Shown: positions 53,664 through 62,369 of the stretch, in pieces
Layout: every line of letters starts with the position of its first letter
Position numbering within the stretch: the first letter of the stretch is position 1
NCBI GenBank assembly: GCA_015654695.1
Contig: JAATGJ010000038.1
Span: 20,286-84,285, forward strand
Direction: 5' to 3'
DNA: 64,000 nucleotides
From: Chitinophagales bacterium
GTDB lineage: Bacteria > Bacteroidota > Bacteroidia > Chitinophagales > Chitinophagaceae
Position numbers and translations under genes: made by a program
The notes under the pieces: generated by a model
Database searches by the model: none
Told to the model about the DNA's origin: nothing
What the model saw: only the letters and a program-made list of their open reading frames with translations

Positions 53664-55520
53664 CTTAAACATTTTTTCCAACTGCTCCTGCTTAAATTCT
53701 AAATACGTGGGATTGCCTTCGGGTGTTGTATTTGATTGCTCACATGCAAACAGGTCATTGACCAATTGCCGCATTTCTCTTTCCGTTAAACGGATCCCTG
53801 TTTTAATGGATTGTTGTTTTGCCAGTGACCGCACCAGTTTTTCTCTTTTGGAAAACTTCAGCTCATTGCTGAAATGTTTGTATTGTTCCAGTAATGAATC
53901 AATGATATTTTTCTCATTGCCTGCCTCAAGATCAGCGGGTGTTCCCTGGATCACGAAACTGTTTTTACCAAATGGCTCAATGGTATAACCAAGTTCCTGC
54001 AGATCAGCCATCAGCTCTCCCAGTACTGCAGCGTCAGCAGGCGACAATTCGAGTGTAACCGGGAACATGCTGCGCTGCGTAGCAATAGGCTTTCCATGCG
54101 CCGCTGCTTTCAGTTGTTCATATAAAACTCTTTCATGCGCCAGTTGCTGGTGAATAAGAATAAAACCATTGGCAGAAGGAGTGACGATATAGGTGCTGAG
54201 TAACTGGGTTAGCTCGCCAGCATGGTAAGGGGTGCCCTTCGGCAAACTCTGGGTGACGGGTGAATGATGAATAGTGAGCGGAGCATCCCCTTTATTAGGG
54301 TCAGACTCCCGACTCTGAACTGCTGACTCTGAACTCTCATAAAAATCCCTCCAGTGTTTCAGCTCCGTTTTATTCGCTGGCTCTATAAAATGCGCCTGGT
54401 GTTTTTGCGTAAATCCTTTGAAAAGAGAAGTAGAAGCAGCAGACGATTGTCTTTCTTCTGTAAACGGTTGTTGTATAGAAGATAATTGTTGTATGGAAGC
54501 ATCCAGGTCAAAATCCAATGTTGGAGTGACGCTGAACTGCGCCAAAGCATGTTTGATAGCCGCCTGCACAAAAGCATATATTATTTTCTCATCTTCAAAT
54601 TTTATTTCCTGTTTGGTAGGATGCACATTTACATCTACCACCGCCGGATCAAGGTCAATGAACAATACATACATCGGGAAACTATCCGTGGCGATCATTT
54701 CCTGGTAGGCATTCATTACCGCATGGTTCAGGTAAGCGCTTTTGATAAAACGGTTGTTGACAAAGAAATACTGATCGCCCCTTGTCTTCTTGGCCATATC
54801 AGGTTTACCCACAAAACCATAAATGTTCATGTAATCGGTATCTTCTTTTACCGTTACCAGTTTGGCATTGTAGTTATTACCCAGAAGCTGAACAATACGT
54901 TGTTTTAAACTTCCTGCTTCCAAATGAAAAAGCTGCTGGCCATTCGTGGTCAGTGAAAAGAAAATATGCGGGAATGATAACGCTACCCTGGTGAACTCAT
55001 CTACTATATGCCGCATCTCGGCGGCATTGCTTTTTAAAAAATTTCTGCGGGCGGGAACATTGAAAAATAAATTCTTCATCGCAATACTTGTCCCTGTAGG
55101 TGCAGCAATGGGTTCCTGTTTTTTTACGGCGCTGTTCTCTACTTCAATGTAAACGCCTGTTTCATCATCCGCTCTTTTGGTTTTTAATTCAACCTGCGCC
55201 ACCGCCGCGATAGATGCCAGCGCCTCGCCACGAAAGCCCATCGTCTTTATATGAAAAAGATCTTCTATGCTTTTGATCTTGGAAGTAGCGTGCCGTTCAA
55301 AACACATTCTTGCATCAGTCTCACTCATACCACCACCATTATCCATAACCTGTATCAATGACTTGCCTGCATCCTGTATCAGTAGTTTGATCTCCGTAGC
55401 CCCTGCATCCACTGCATTTTCCAGCAATTCCTTTACGGCGCTGGCTGGCCGCTGGATCACTTCCCCGGCTGCTATCTGGTTAGCTATATTATCTGGTAAT
55501 AAAACAATTTTATCAGGCAC
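53658..55520 (-). CDS. mutL: DNA mismatch repair endonuclease/ATPase MutL
   Basis: A 620-residue MutL. The GHKL ATPase has NQIAAGEVIQRPASAVKEL, the Mg-ATP site ELLENAVDAGATE, DNGGGM and MGFRGEAL. The C-terminal dimerisation domain begins at about residue 430. The start codon is GTG at 55520. The linker carries a stretch from the dispersed repeat also seen at 13596 (PLTIHHSPVTQSLPKGTP) next to a low-complexity stretch (SSESAVQSRES). Downstream mutS is not in the window. Confidence 0.95.
   Translation of the reverse strand: MPDKIVLLPDNIANQIAAGEVIQRPASAVKELLENAVDAGATEIKLLIQDAGKSLIQVMDNGGGMSETDARMCFERHATSKIKSIEDLFHIKTMGFRGEALASIAAVAQVELKTKRADDETGVYIEVENSAVKKQEPIAAPTGTSIAMKNLFFNVPARRNFLKSNAAEMRHIVDEFTRVALSFPHIFFSLTTNGQQLFHLEAGSLKQRIVQLLGNNYNAKLVTVKEDTDYMNIYGFVGKPDMAKKTRGDQYFFVNNRFIKSAYLNHAVMNAYQEMIATDSFPMYVLFIDLDPAVVDVNVHPTKQEIKFEDEKIIYAFVQAAIKHALAQFSVTPTLDFDLDASIQQLSSIQQPFTEERQSSAASTSLFKGFTQKHQAHFIEPANKTELKHWRDFYESSESAVQSRESDPNKGDAPLTIHHSPVTQSLPKGTPYHAGELTQLLSTYIVTPSANGFILIHQQLAHERVLYEQLKAAAHGKPIATQRSMFPVTLELSPADAAVLGELMADLQELGYTIEPFGKNSFVIQGTPADLEAGNEKNIIDSLLEQYKHFSNELKFSKREKLVRSLAKQQSIKTGIRLTEREMRQLVNDLFACEQSNTTPEGNPTYLEFKQEQLEKMFKG
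54231..54271. repeat. Dispersed repeat, copy 2 of the ACCCGTCA/GCCGAAGGGC element, inside mutL
   Basis: This stretch of the MutL linker is, inverted, about 36 of 41 bases identical to 13596-13636. Read in frame it encodes HHSPVTQSLPKGT. Confidence 0.7.
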
Positions 55521-55839
55521 AGTACTTCTCCTTCAGCGTCAAAAATACGGGATTTGGCCTGACTGCATTTTTTTCGCGGTTTGTCTATTTCAGCAGAAAA
55601 ATCCTTCATTGTCAAACAGATTTCTAAGCTGTTACACCTAAAAGAAAATTACTCGTCTGACAGCACTGCTATTTATACTACCATTATCCCGGATAATCAA
55701 TATGACATTAATAAATTATATTGCTTTTCTTATAATAGTGACTATCAAAAGTGAAAATTACCCCTGTATGTTTTTTTATTGGATAGCCCTAATCCTGTAA
55801 AGTATGATTATACTAACTTGTGCTGCATAAGTCAGCAGC
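55521..55839. other. Gene-free divergent region between mutL and the GH3 fusion gene
   Basis: Apart from the mutL promoter box I see no ORF, RNA gene or clear hairpin here. The stretch is AT-rich and should contain the start region for the GH3 gene. Confidence 0.5.
55540..55547 (-). promoter_or_regulatory. Candidate -7 box for mutL
   Basis: The minus strand reads TATTTTTG, a TAnnTTTG match 19 bases before the GTG start at 55520. Confidence 0.4.
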
Positions 55840-58728
55840 ATGAAAAAAATTCTATTAGCCTCTTTTCTCACTATAACAGGAGTCGTATCATTCGCACAAT
55901 ATAAAAGTAACCTGAGTCAGCAGCAATGGGTGGATAGCGTTTTCAATTCATTGAGTGATGATGAAAAGATCGCACAGCTGATGGTGATACGGGCACATTC
56001 CAATCTCGGTCCGGACCATGTAGCTAAAGTGGTCAATGATATTCAGCAATACAATATCGGGGCTTTATGTTTCTTCCAGGGAGGCCCGGTAAGACAGGCT
56101 AATCTCACCAACTATTACCAGGGTATTGCCAAAACCCCGCTGATGATAACAATAGATGGCGAATGGGGGTTGGGAATGCGGCTGGACAGTGTAACTAAAT
56201 TTCCTTACCAGCTTACACTGGGCGCTATGAATGATGAACAATTAATGTATAAGATGGGAATAGCGGTAGGTGAGCAATGCAAACGCATCGGTGTGCATGT
56301 TAATTATGCCCCTGCAGTTGATATTAATAATAATCCCAGTAACCCTGTTATTGGGTATCGTTCATTTGGTGAGGATAAAAATAAAGTAGCACAGTTGGGT
56401 GTGGCCTATATGAAAGGTATGCAGGATGCAGGCATTATGGCCTGCGCCAAACATTTTCCCGGTCATGGTGATGTGGATGTGGATTCACATTTTGACCTCC
56501 CTGTTATCAATAAATCGCTGGCACAACTTGATTCACTGGAATTAATGCCATTCAAAGCCATGTTCAAAGCAGGCGTAGGCAGCGTGATGATCGCCCATTT
56601 GTATATTCCTGCTATTGATAATACAGCTAATAGGGCCACTTCCATTTCAAAGAACAATGTAACTGATCTTTTAAAAAACCAGCTCGGTTTTACCGGGCTT
56701 ACATTTACCGATGCCCTGGAGATGAAAGGGGTGGCAAAATATTTTCCCAATGGAACTATATCTGTTGAAGCCCTGGTAGCAGGCAATGATATGCTTTGTT
56801 TACCTGCCAGTGTTCCAGAAACGATTGAAGCGGTAAAAATTGCTATTAAAGAAAAAAGATTAAGCTGGAAAGACATTGATGAAAAATTAAAAAAGGTATT
56901 GCATGCAAAGTACCAGCTTGGGCTGAATGAAGTAAAGACTGTTGACACCAACAATCTCCTGAATGACCTGAATGCAAAGACCAATGAGATAAAATATGAA
57001 GTGGCAACCAAAACCATCACGTTATTAAGGAACACCTCACCCGCTTTTCCACTTTCAAAAGGTAAGAAAATTGCTTATATAAGTATGGATACTACTTCAG
57101 TATTAAATGAGTTTGGGAAAAGATTAAAAGAGGACTGGAATGCGGATACGTATTTCCTTACCTATAAAGACAGCCTTAAGCAGGCTGGATATCTTTTAAG
57201 CAGCATAAAAGATGGAAATTATGATGCGGTAGTTATCGGCATACATGGTTATAATCTGCGGCCTGCTAATAACTATATGATAAGTGAAACAGCGGTAAAC
57301 ACAGTACATGAGTTACAATCTTTTAATACTGTAACATTTGTTTTTGGAAATGTATTGGCAACTTCTAATTTCTGCGATGCAAAGAACCTGGTAGCCTGTT
57401 ACCAGGATGATGACATTACCCGCAATGTGGCTGCTGATCTGCTGGCGGGCTCAATCGTTACCAGGGGCACATTGCCTGTATCTGTCTGCAATTTCAAATA
57501 CGGCGAAGGAATAGTGCACGGTGGTATAAAACCAGTCAGGGCTGCGATAAAAACAGATAAATTCGTTGCCATTGATTCTATAGCCAATGATGCGATTGCA
57601 CAAAAAGCATTTCCCGGTTGTGTAGTACTGGCTGTACATGACGGTACTATCATTTATCACAAAGCTTTTGGCAATTATAAATACGAGCCATCACCGGCGA
57701 TGGGCCTGGAAAGTATTTTTGATCTTGCATCTGTTACCAAAGTTTCCGCTACTACCGTTTCCGTAATGAAACTGTATGAACAGGGAAAACTCGACTTGAA
57801 CAAAAAACTTGGCGATTACCTGCCCTGGGTAAAAGGCACAGACAAAGCCGGGTTAAGGATAGATGATATTTTATTGCACCAGGCAGGTCTTGTTCCTTTT
57901 ATTGCTTTTTATAAAGAGACGATTGATTCAGCTACCGGCATTCCCAATCCTGCTATTTACAGCGATAAATCAAAACCGGGTTTCACCATTCGTGTAGCGG
58001 AAAATATTTACCTGCGCAACGATTGGCAGGATACCTTATTCAGCCGCATTTTAAAAAGCCCGTTGGGTCCGAAGAACAAATATGTTTATAGTGATAATGA
58101 CTTTATTTTCCTTGGTAAGATCGTTGAACAGCTATCTGGCATGACGCTGGATGAATATGTGCAAAAAACTTTCTACAAAAAAATGTCAATGGCTTCTACC
58201 GGTTTTAAACCAAGAAACCGTTTTGCCGTTAACCAGATAGTACCTACCGAAACAGAAAAACATTTCCGCAGGCAAACAACACAGGGTGATGTGCATGATG
58301 AAGGCGCTTCATTATTTGGCGGGGTAGCGGGTCATGCTGGTTTGTTTTCGAATGCGTATGATCTCGCTATGCTCTATCAAATGTTATTGAATGGCGGGGA
58401 GTTTAACGGCGAACGATACCTGAAACCGGAAACGATAAAGTATTTCACCGCATACCATAGTGAAGTAAGCCGCCGTGGCCTGGGATTTGATAAACCCGAA
58501 AAAGATAATGCTACAAGAAAAGAACCGTATCCGTCAGTGGATGTATCGCTGCAGGCTTATGGCCATACGGGCTATACCGGCACCTGTGTGTGGGTAGATC
58601 CCAAACGTGACCTCGTTTATATTTTTCTTTCTAACCGTGTATATCCTACAAGAGATAATCCAAGACTCTCACAAATGCTGATCAGGGGAAAGATACAGGA
58701 TGCGATCTATCATGCAGTAGGAAATTAG
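55840..58728 (+). CDS. Glycoside hydrolase family 3 / serine beta-lactamase-like fusion, secreted
   Basis: A 962-residue secreted protein. After a signal peptide (residues 1-19) comes a GH3 N-terminal domain (about 25-370) with the NagZ-type site KHFPGHGDVDVDSH, including the His and Asp that form the dyad, and LTFTDALEMKG with the nucleophile Asp. A C-terminal beta-lactamase/PBP-like domain (about 585-960) has SxxK (SVTKVS), YxN (YSDND) and HTG (HTGYTGT). One polypeptide could remove GlcNAc residues and act on peptides or amides during murein recycling. Fusions of this kind occur in Bacteroidota. Confidence 0.93.
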   Translation: MKKILLASFLTITGVVSFAQYKSNLSQQQWVDSVFNSLSDDEKIAQLMVIRAHSNLGPDHVAKVVNDIQQYNIGALCFFQGGPVRQANLTNYYQGIAKTPLMITIDGEWGLGMRLDSVTKFPYQLTLGAMNDEQLMYKMGIAVGEQCKRIGVHVNYAPAVDINNNPSNPVIGYRSFGEDKNKVAQLGVAYMKGMQDAGIMACAKHFPGHGDVDVDSHFDLPVINKSLAQLDSLELMPFKAMFKAGVGSVMIAHLYIPAIDNTANRATSISKNNVTDLLKNQLGFTGLTFTDALEMKGVAKYFPNGTISVEALVAGNDMLCLPASVPETIEAVKIAIKEKRLSWKDIDEKLKKVLHAKYQLGLNEVKTVDTNNLLNDLNAKTNEIKYEVATKTITLLRNTSPAFPLSKGKKIAYISMDTTSVLNEFGKRLKEDWNADTYFLTYKDSLKQAGYLLSSIKDGNYDAVVIGIHGYNLRPANNYMISETAVNTVHELQSFNTVTFVFGNVLATSNFCDAKNLVACYQDDDITRNVAADLLAGSIVTRGTLPVSVCNFKYGEGIVHGGIKPVRAAIKTDKFVAIDSIANDAIAQKAFPGCVVLAVHDGTIIYHKAFGNYKYEPSPAMGLESIFDLASVTKVSATTVSVMKLYEQGKLDLNKKLGDYLPWVKGTDKAGLRIDDILLHQAGLVPFIAFYKETIDSATGIPNPAIYSDKSKPGFTIRVAENIYLRNDWQDTLFSRILKSPLGPKNKYVYSDNDFIFLGKIVEQLSGMTLDEYVQKTFYKKMSMASTGFKPRNRFAVNQIVPTETEKHFRRQTTQGDVHDEGASLFGGVAGHAGLFSNAYDLAMLYQMLLNGGEFNGERYLKPETIKYFTAYHSEVSRRGLGFDKPEKDNATRKEPYPSVDVSLQAYGHTGYTGTCVWVDPKRDLVYIFLSNRVYPTRDNPRLSQMLIRGKIQDAIYHAVGN

Positions 58729-58732
58729 CAGA

Positions 58733-60157
58733 TCAGGCATCTGGTTTTTTATCATCGTTTGGCTTCGGTGGCCGCTGCTGATTTGGCTGATTAGGATTAC
58801 GTTGATTTCTCTGTTGATTGGGATTAGGTCTTTGTCCTCTCTGCTGATTGGGTTGCTGACCTCTTTGCTGGTTACCGCCACCACCTTGCTGGTTTCTTTG
58901 CTGATTAGGCGGTCGTTGCTGACCTGCCTGCCGGTCAGGCAGGTTTTGCTGACCACCACCCTGCTGATTATTTCCCTGTTGTCTTTGTTGTGGCCGCTGA
59001 CCTTGTTGTCCCCTTTGCTGGTTTTGTTGCGGTGGCTGGTTGCGGCGCTTTTTATCAGCGGCTTTATCCAGGCTGCGCAAACTTATTTGCCCTACTACAT
59101 CTACAAATTCCGGTTCTACTTCTTTGGGTTTGCTCGAAGTTACTTCTACTGTTTCCAGCGCTTCAGGTATTATGCCCTGCTGGTTCATCGCTTTTATTTT
59201 CTTTACACTTTCTATCGTTACCGGGTATTGTTTATTGCTGTCCGGCAACGTGTACCACATCAGGTTTTTGAAAATGTCTTTTTTGATCAGGAACGCATTG
59301 CCTTTGCCCACCTGCAACAAATCACAGTTATCAGGAAAATGCTGCAGGGCATCTAAGTAGGTATCCAGTTCATAATTCAGGCAACATTTCAAACGGCCAC
59401 ATTGCCCGCTTAGTTTTGTTTGATTGATAGAAAGGTTCTGGTAACGTGCCGCCGCTGTATTCACCGATTTAAAATCCGTCAGCCAGGTACTGCAACACAA
59501 TTCGCGGCCGCAACTTCCAATACCACCTACTTTACCTGCTTCCTGCCTGGCACCTATCTGTCGCATTTCCACTTTCACTTTAAACTCAGAAGCATATATT
59601 TTTATCAGTTCGCGAAAATCAACACGGCCATCAGCGATATAAAAGAACGTCGCTTTTCTTCCATCGGCCTGCATCTCCACCTGGCTTATTTTCATATCCA
59701 GTTTCAATTGCCTGGCGATGGCGCGGCTGCGGATCACCGCTTCCGGCTCTCTGGCTTTGTTCTGTTTCATCATATCCAGGTCACGGTCAGTAGCCGGGCG
59801 CAATACTTTTTTCATCTCGGGGTTATCTTCTTTCACTCCCCTTTTCTTCATTTGCAATCGTACAATCTCTCCTGTTAATGAAACCTGTCCTACATCAAAA
59901 CCACTTACTCCTTCTACCGATATTGGGTCTCCTTTCTCGAATGGTTGTAATGTTGGGTTACGAAAAAAATCTTTACGTGTTCCCTGGTTAAAACTCACTT
60001 CAATGACGTTGCAGGCCATATCCACCCCGGCGATCGGCAGGTTACGTAACCAGTCGTAGGTATTCATACGGTTACATCCGCCGGTACTGCATCCGCCGTT
60101 GCTCTTACATCCGCCTGGTTTTCCGCCTGTAGCTGTTCCGCAATTACTGCAACCCAT
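58733..60157 (-). CDS. ricT: PSP1 domain protein RicT with Q/N-rich tail
   Basis: A 474-residue RicT/PSP1 protein. The N-terminus is cysteine/glycine-rich (CSNCGTATGG, CKSNGGCSTGGC). The PSP1 domain has the iron-sulfur-type cysteines GSCGRELCCSTW and SGQCGRLKCCLNYE. In Firmicutes RicT with YlbF and YmcA controls RNA maturation through an Fe-S cluster. The C-terminal ~100 residues are a low-complexity Gln/Asn/Arg/Pro/Gly tail. The insert LPDRQAG in the tail is encoded by the palindrome at 58922-58944. Confidence 0.9.
   Translation of the reverse strand: MGCSNCGTATGGKPGGCKSNGGCSTGGCNRMNTYDWLRNLPIAGVDMACNVIEVSFNQGTRKDFFRNPTLQPFEKGDPISVEGVSGFDVGQVSLTGEIVRLQMKKRGVKEDNPEMKKVLRPATDRDLDMMKQNKAREPEAVIRSRAIARQLKLDMKISQVEMQADGRKATFFYIADGRVDFRELIKIYASEFKVKVEMRQIGARQEAGKVGGIGSCGRELCCSTWLTDFKSVNTAAARYQNLSINQTKLSGQCGRLKCCLNYELDTYLDALQHFPDNCDLLQVGKGNAFLIKKDIFKNLMWYTLPDSNKQYPVTIESVKKIKAMNQQGIIPEALETVEVTSSKPKEVEPEFVDVVGQISLRSLDKAADKKRRNQPPQQNQQRGQQGQRPQQRQQGNNQQGGGQQNLPDRQAGQQRPPNQQRNQQGGGGNQQRGQQPNQQRGQRPNPNQQRNQRNPNQPNQQRPPKPNDDKKPDA
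58922..58944. repeat. CCGG-loop palindrome inside ricT
   Basis: ACCTGCCTG (58922-58930) and CAGGCAGGT (58936-58944) are perfect nine-base arms around CCGGT. The element encodes LPDRQAG in the RicT tail. Confidence 0.8.
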
Positions 60158-60204
60158 TGTTATTACAATTTCATATGCATTTAATAATAAATAAGGAGGA
60201 ATGA

Positions 60205-60300
60205 ATAGACCCGGCGATAGAATTACTAGTAAGCTTCTGTTGCGCCTGCCTCCGGCAGGCAGGTCGCACTCTTAAACGTTCGGTAATTCTGCTGAGCAAT
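60205..60300 (+). repeat. Dispersed repeat family 1, copy C, with CCGG-loop palindrome
   Basis: CCCGGCGATAGAATTACT, CTTCTGTTGC and CGCACTCTT flank the palindrome CCTGCCT-CCGGC-AGGCAGG (60245-60263). The remaining order matches copies A and B, with a different centre in each. Confidence 0.65.
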
Positions 60301-60414
60301 CGCTGCCACAGTCCGACTCATAAGAGAGAGTAATATTCTGAAATAACAATTGAAGCATAATTATAGTAATTCGGGTACGGGTTTCACACTCACAACCTCC
60401 CACTCACCTTCTCC

Positions 60415-61674
60415 TCAATCTGTCAAAAATACAATTTTGTCCCGAATGATATGGTATAACTTGATCGTAAGGGCATGAAAGAGGATTTTGGCGTTGGCGT
60501 TACGCTCAATATAGTAAGTAGCCCTGTCCAGTTCTTCCACCATTGCCTGCTGTTGTTCTATCCCTGCTATCTTGTTTAGCCTGTCGGCAAAGTCCCTCTC
60601 TTTTTCGGGAACATTGGCGGTAAACTTCAATCTATCAGAGTCTGACTCCTTCTCCTTTGGAGAAGGATGGGATGAGGTCATCACTCTTAGCCTTACTGCC
60701 TGTTCCAGCAGGTGATTAAAATAGCGGAGGAACTGTTTTTGTTTTTCCCTCCCCAGCTTACTTATTTCTTCCACCCATTTTGTCTGGGCAATGGGACCTG
60801 TCCTCAGCATAGCATTTAACCAGTCCCGTAATAAGCTCTGCCAGTCCTCGTCCGCATGTTGCATTGCCTGCAAGGCTTCCCGGTAATTGCCTTCGCTTAC
60901 ACTGGCTACTTGTCTCGCGGCATCCGGTGCGGTTTTATTCCGGTTGATCAGCGCCTCTTCTATATCTTTTGTTTCCAGCGCCGGTATCTTTACCAGTTGA
61001 CAGCGGCTTAATATAGTAGGCAGTATCAGCGATTCATTTTCAGCAGCAAGTATAAACAGCGTATTGGGTGGCGGCTCTTCTATCAGTTTTAATAATTTAT
61101 TGCCTTCATTACCTAAGTATTCCGGCATCCACAGGATTAATATTTTGTATTCGCTCTCAAAACTCTTGAGATTCAGCTTGCGGATGATGTCATTACATTC
61201 GTTTGCCGTAATGTTTCCCTGTTTATTCTCCGCGCCAATAAACTGCAGCCAGTCAAATGCGTTTCCATACACATAACTGTTGACAAACTCCCTCCACTCT
61301 GAAATATAATCTGTGCTGATAGGGGGTGTACCGGTTTTCTTTGTCACAACAGGATAGCTAAAATGAATATCGGGATGAACAAATTGTTGTGATTTCGTGC
61401 ATGCCGGGCAGGTTCCGCAACTATCAGTTACCCATTGCCCGTTGCTGATTGTCTTTTGAGATTCTTCTCCGAATAAGGATGGACTAATGTTATGTTGTGA
61501 TTTACCATTTACCGTTTCACAAACCACATACTGCGCAAAGGATAATGCAAGGGGCAATACACCGCTTCCTTCTTTACCTAAAAAAAGCAAAGCATGGCTA
61601 AGACGGTTATGTTGTACCAGTTCAACCAGGTTATGTTTTAGTTCGCCTTGGCCTATGATATCTTTGAATTGCAT
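60415..61674 (-). CDS. holB: DNA polymerase III delta prime subunit
   Basis: A 419-residue clamp-loader subunit. The AAA+ fold shows the N-terminal FKDIIGQGELKHNL and LLFLGKEGSGVLPLA where Walker A would be (P-loop degenerate as in delta prime), a zinc-binding group with CETVN then CGTCPAC, and LIEEPPPNTLFILAA with the SRC motif (ILSRCQLV). The zinc loop is enlarged (over 30 residues between the first Cys and CGTC). A further insertion SSHPSPKEKESDSD at 60648-60666 is encoded by a palindrome. Confidence 0.92.
   Translation of the reverse strand: MQFKDIIGQGELKHNLVELVQHNRLSHALLFLGKEGSGVLPLALSFAQYVVCETVNGKSQHNISPSLFGEESQKTISNGQWVTDSCGTCPACTKSQQFVHPDIHFSYPVVTKKTGTPPISTDYISEWREFVNSYVYGNAFDWLQFIGAENKQGNITANECNDIIRKLNLKSFESEYKILILWMPEYLGNEGNKLLKLIEEPPPNTLFILAAENESLILPTILSRCQLVKIPALETKDIEEALINRNKTAPDAARQVASVSEGNYREALQAMQHADEDWQSLLRDWLNAMLRTGPIAQTKWVEEISKLGREKQKQFLRYFNHLLEQAVRLRVMTSSHPSPKEKESDSDRLKFTANVPEKERDFADRLNKIAGIEQQQAMVEELDRATYYIERNANAKILFHALTIKLYHIIRDKIVFLTD
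60648..60666. repeat. Palindrome inside holB
   Basis: CCTTCTCC (60648-60655) and GGAGAAGG (60659-60666) form a perfect eight-base stem around TTT. It encodes the HPSPKEKE stretch and resembles the palindrome in the lpxH-like gene. Confidence 0.75.
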
Positions 61675-61699
61675 CGCAGCGAAAATAAACCTTTAGAGA

Positions 61700-61732
61700 A
61701 TAAAAAAGCGGGCTGAATAAATTCAGTCCGCT
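61700..61732 (-). terminator. Intrinsic terminator of the glutathione peroxidase gene
   Basis: AGCGGGCTGAAT (61707-61718) and ATTCAGTCCGCT (61721-61732) pair at 11 of 12 positions and are followed on the minus strand by a run of T. The stem lies 22 bases beyond the stop of the peroxidase gene at 61754. Confidence 0.8.
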
Positions 61733-61753
61733 ATATCAAAATCATTTTATTAT

Positions 61754-62272
61754 TTAATTCAAATACTTCAATATCTCTTCGCTCATTGGTTGTGTCTTGG
61801 GAGAAAAAGTAGCAATCAGGTTTCCCTTTGCATCCAGCAGGAATTTTCCGAAATTCCATTTCACAGGATCAGCCAATCCTTTGGCAGCCGCTTCATCTGA
61901 CAGGTATTTATAGATAGGGGCAATATCATCACCTTTCACTGATACTTTATCCGCCATCGGGAAAGTAACGCCGTAATTCTTTCTGCAAACTTCCTGTATA
62001 TCTGTTCTGGTGCCCGGCTCCTGCCCGTTAAAGTTATTGGCAGGAAATCCTACGATCACCAATTTGTCTTTATACTTCTCGTATAGTTTTTCCAGGTCAG
62101 AATATTGCGGTGTATTGCCACATTTGGAAGCGGTGTTCACGATCAGGATCATCTTGCCTTTGAATGTGGCAAAATCAATTTCGTTTCCTTCAAGACCGGC
62201 TACTTTAAACTCATAAATAGAAGCTCCGCTTAAGGTCACTGACAATATCAACGACAGCAATAGTGTTTTCAT
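61754..62272 (-). CDS. Glutathione peroxidase family protein, secreted
   Basis: A 172-residue peroxidase. I start at ATG 62272, which gives a signal-peptide-like N-terminus (KTLLLSLILSVTLSGAS); the ORF can extend to 62440. Active-site residues are the Cys in NTASKCGNTPQY, the Gln in FPANNFNGQEP and the Trp in WNFGKFLLD. It is a paralogue of the membrane-anchored protein at 18875-19573. Confidence 0.93.
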   Translation of the reverse strand: MKTLLLSLILSVTLSGASIYEFKVAGLEGNEIDFATFKGKMILIVNTASKCGNTPQYSDLEKLYEKYKDKLVIVGFPANNFNGQEPGTRTDIQEVCRKNYGVTFPMADKVSVKGDDIAPIYKYLSDEAAAKGLADPVKWNFGKFLLDAKGNLIATFSPKTQPMSEEILKYLN

Positions 62273-62369
62273 GATGTATAATTTGAATTTTGTGAGTAAT
62301 TGAAAAAAGGAATAACAAATATAAGCCAGTCTGGTTGTCCAATCGGTCATAATTTCTTCAAAGTTGCCC

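Noticed and set aside
49000..53665. AGCTAAGAG repeats as a CRISPR array
   Set aside because: The copies are kilobases apart, imperfect and not separated by regular spacers, and no cas gene is present.
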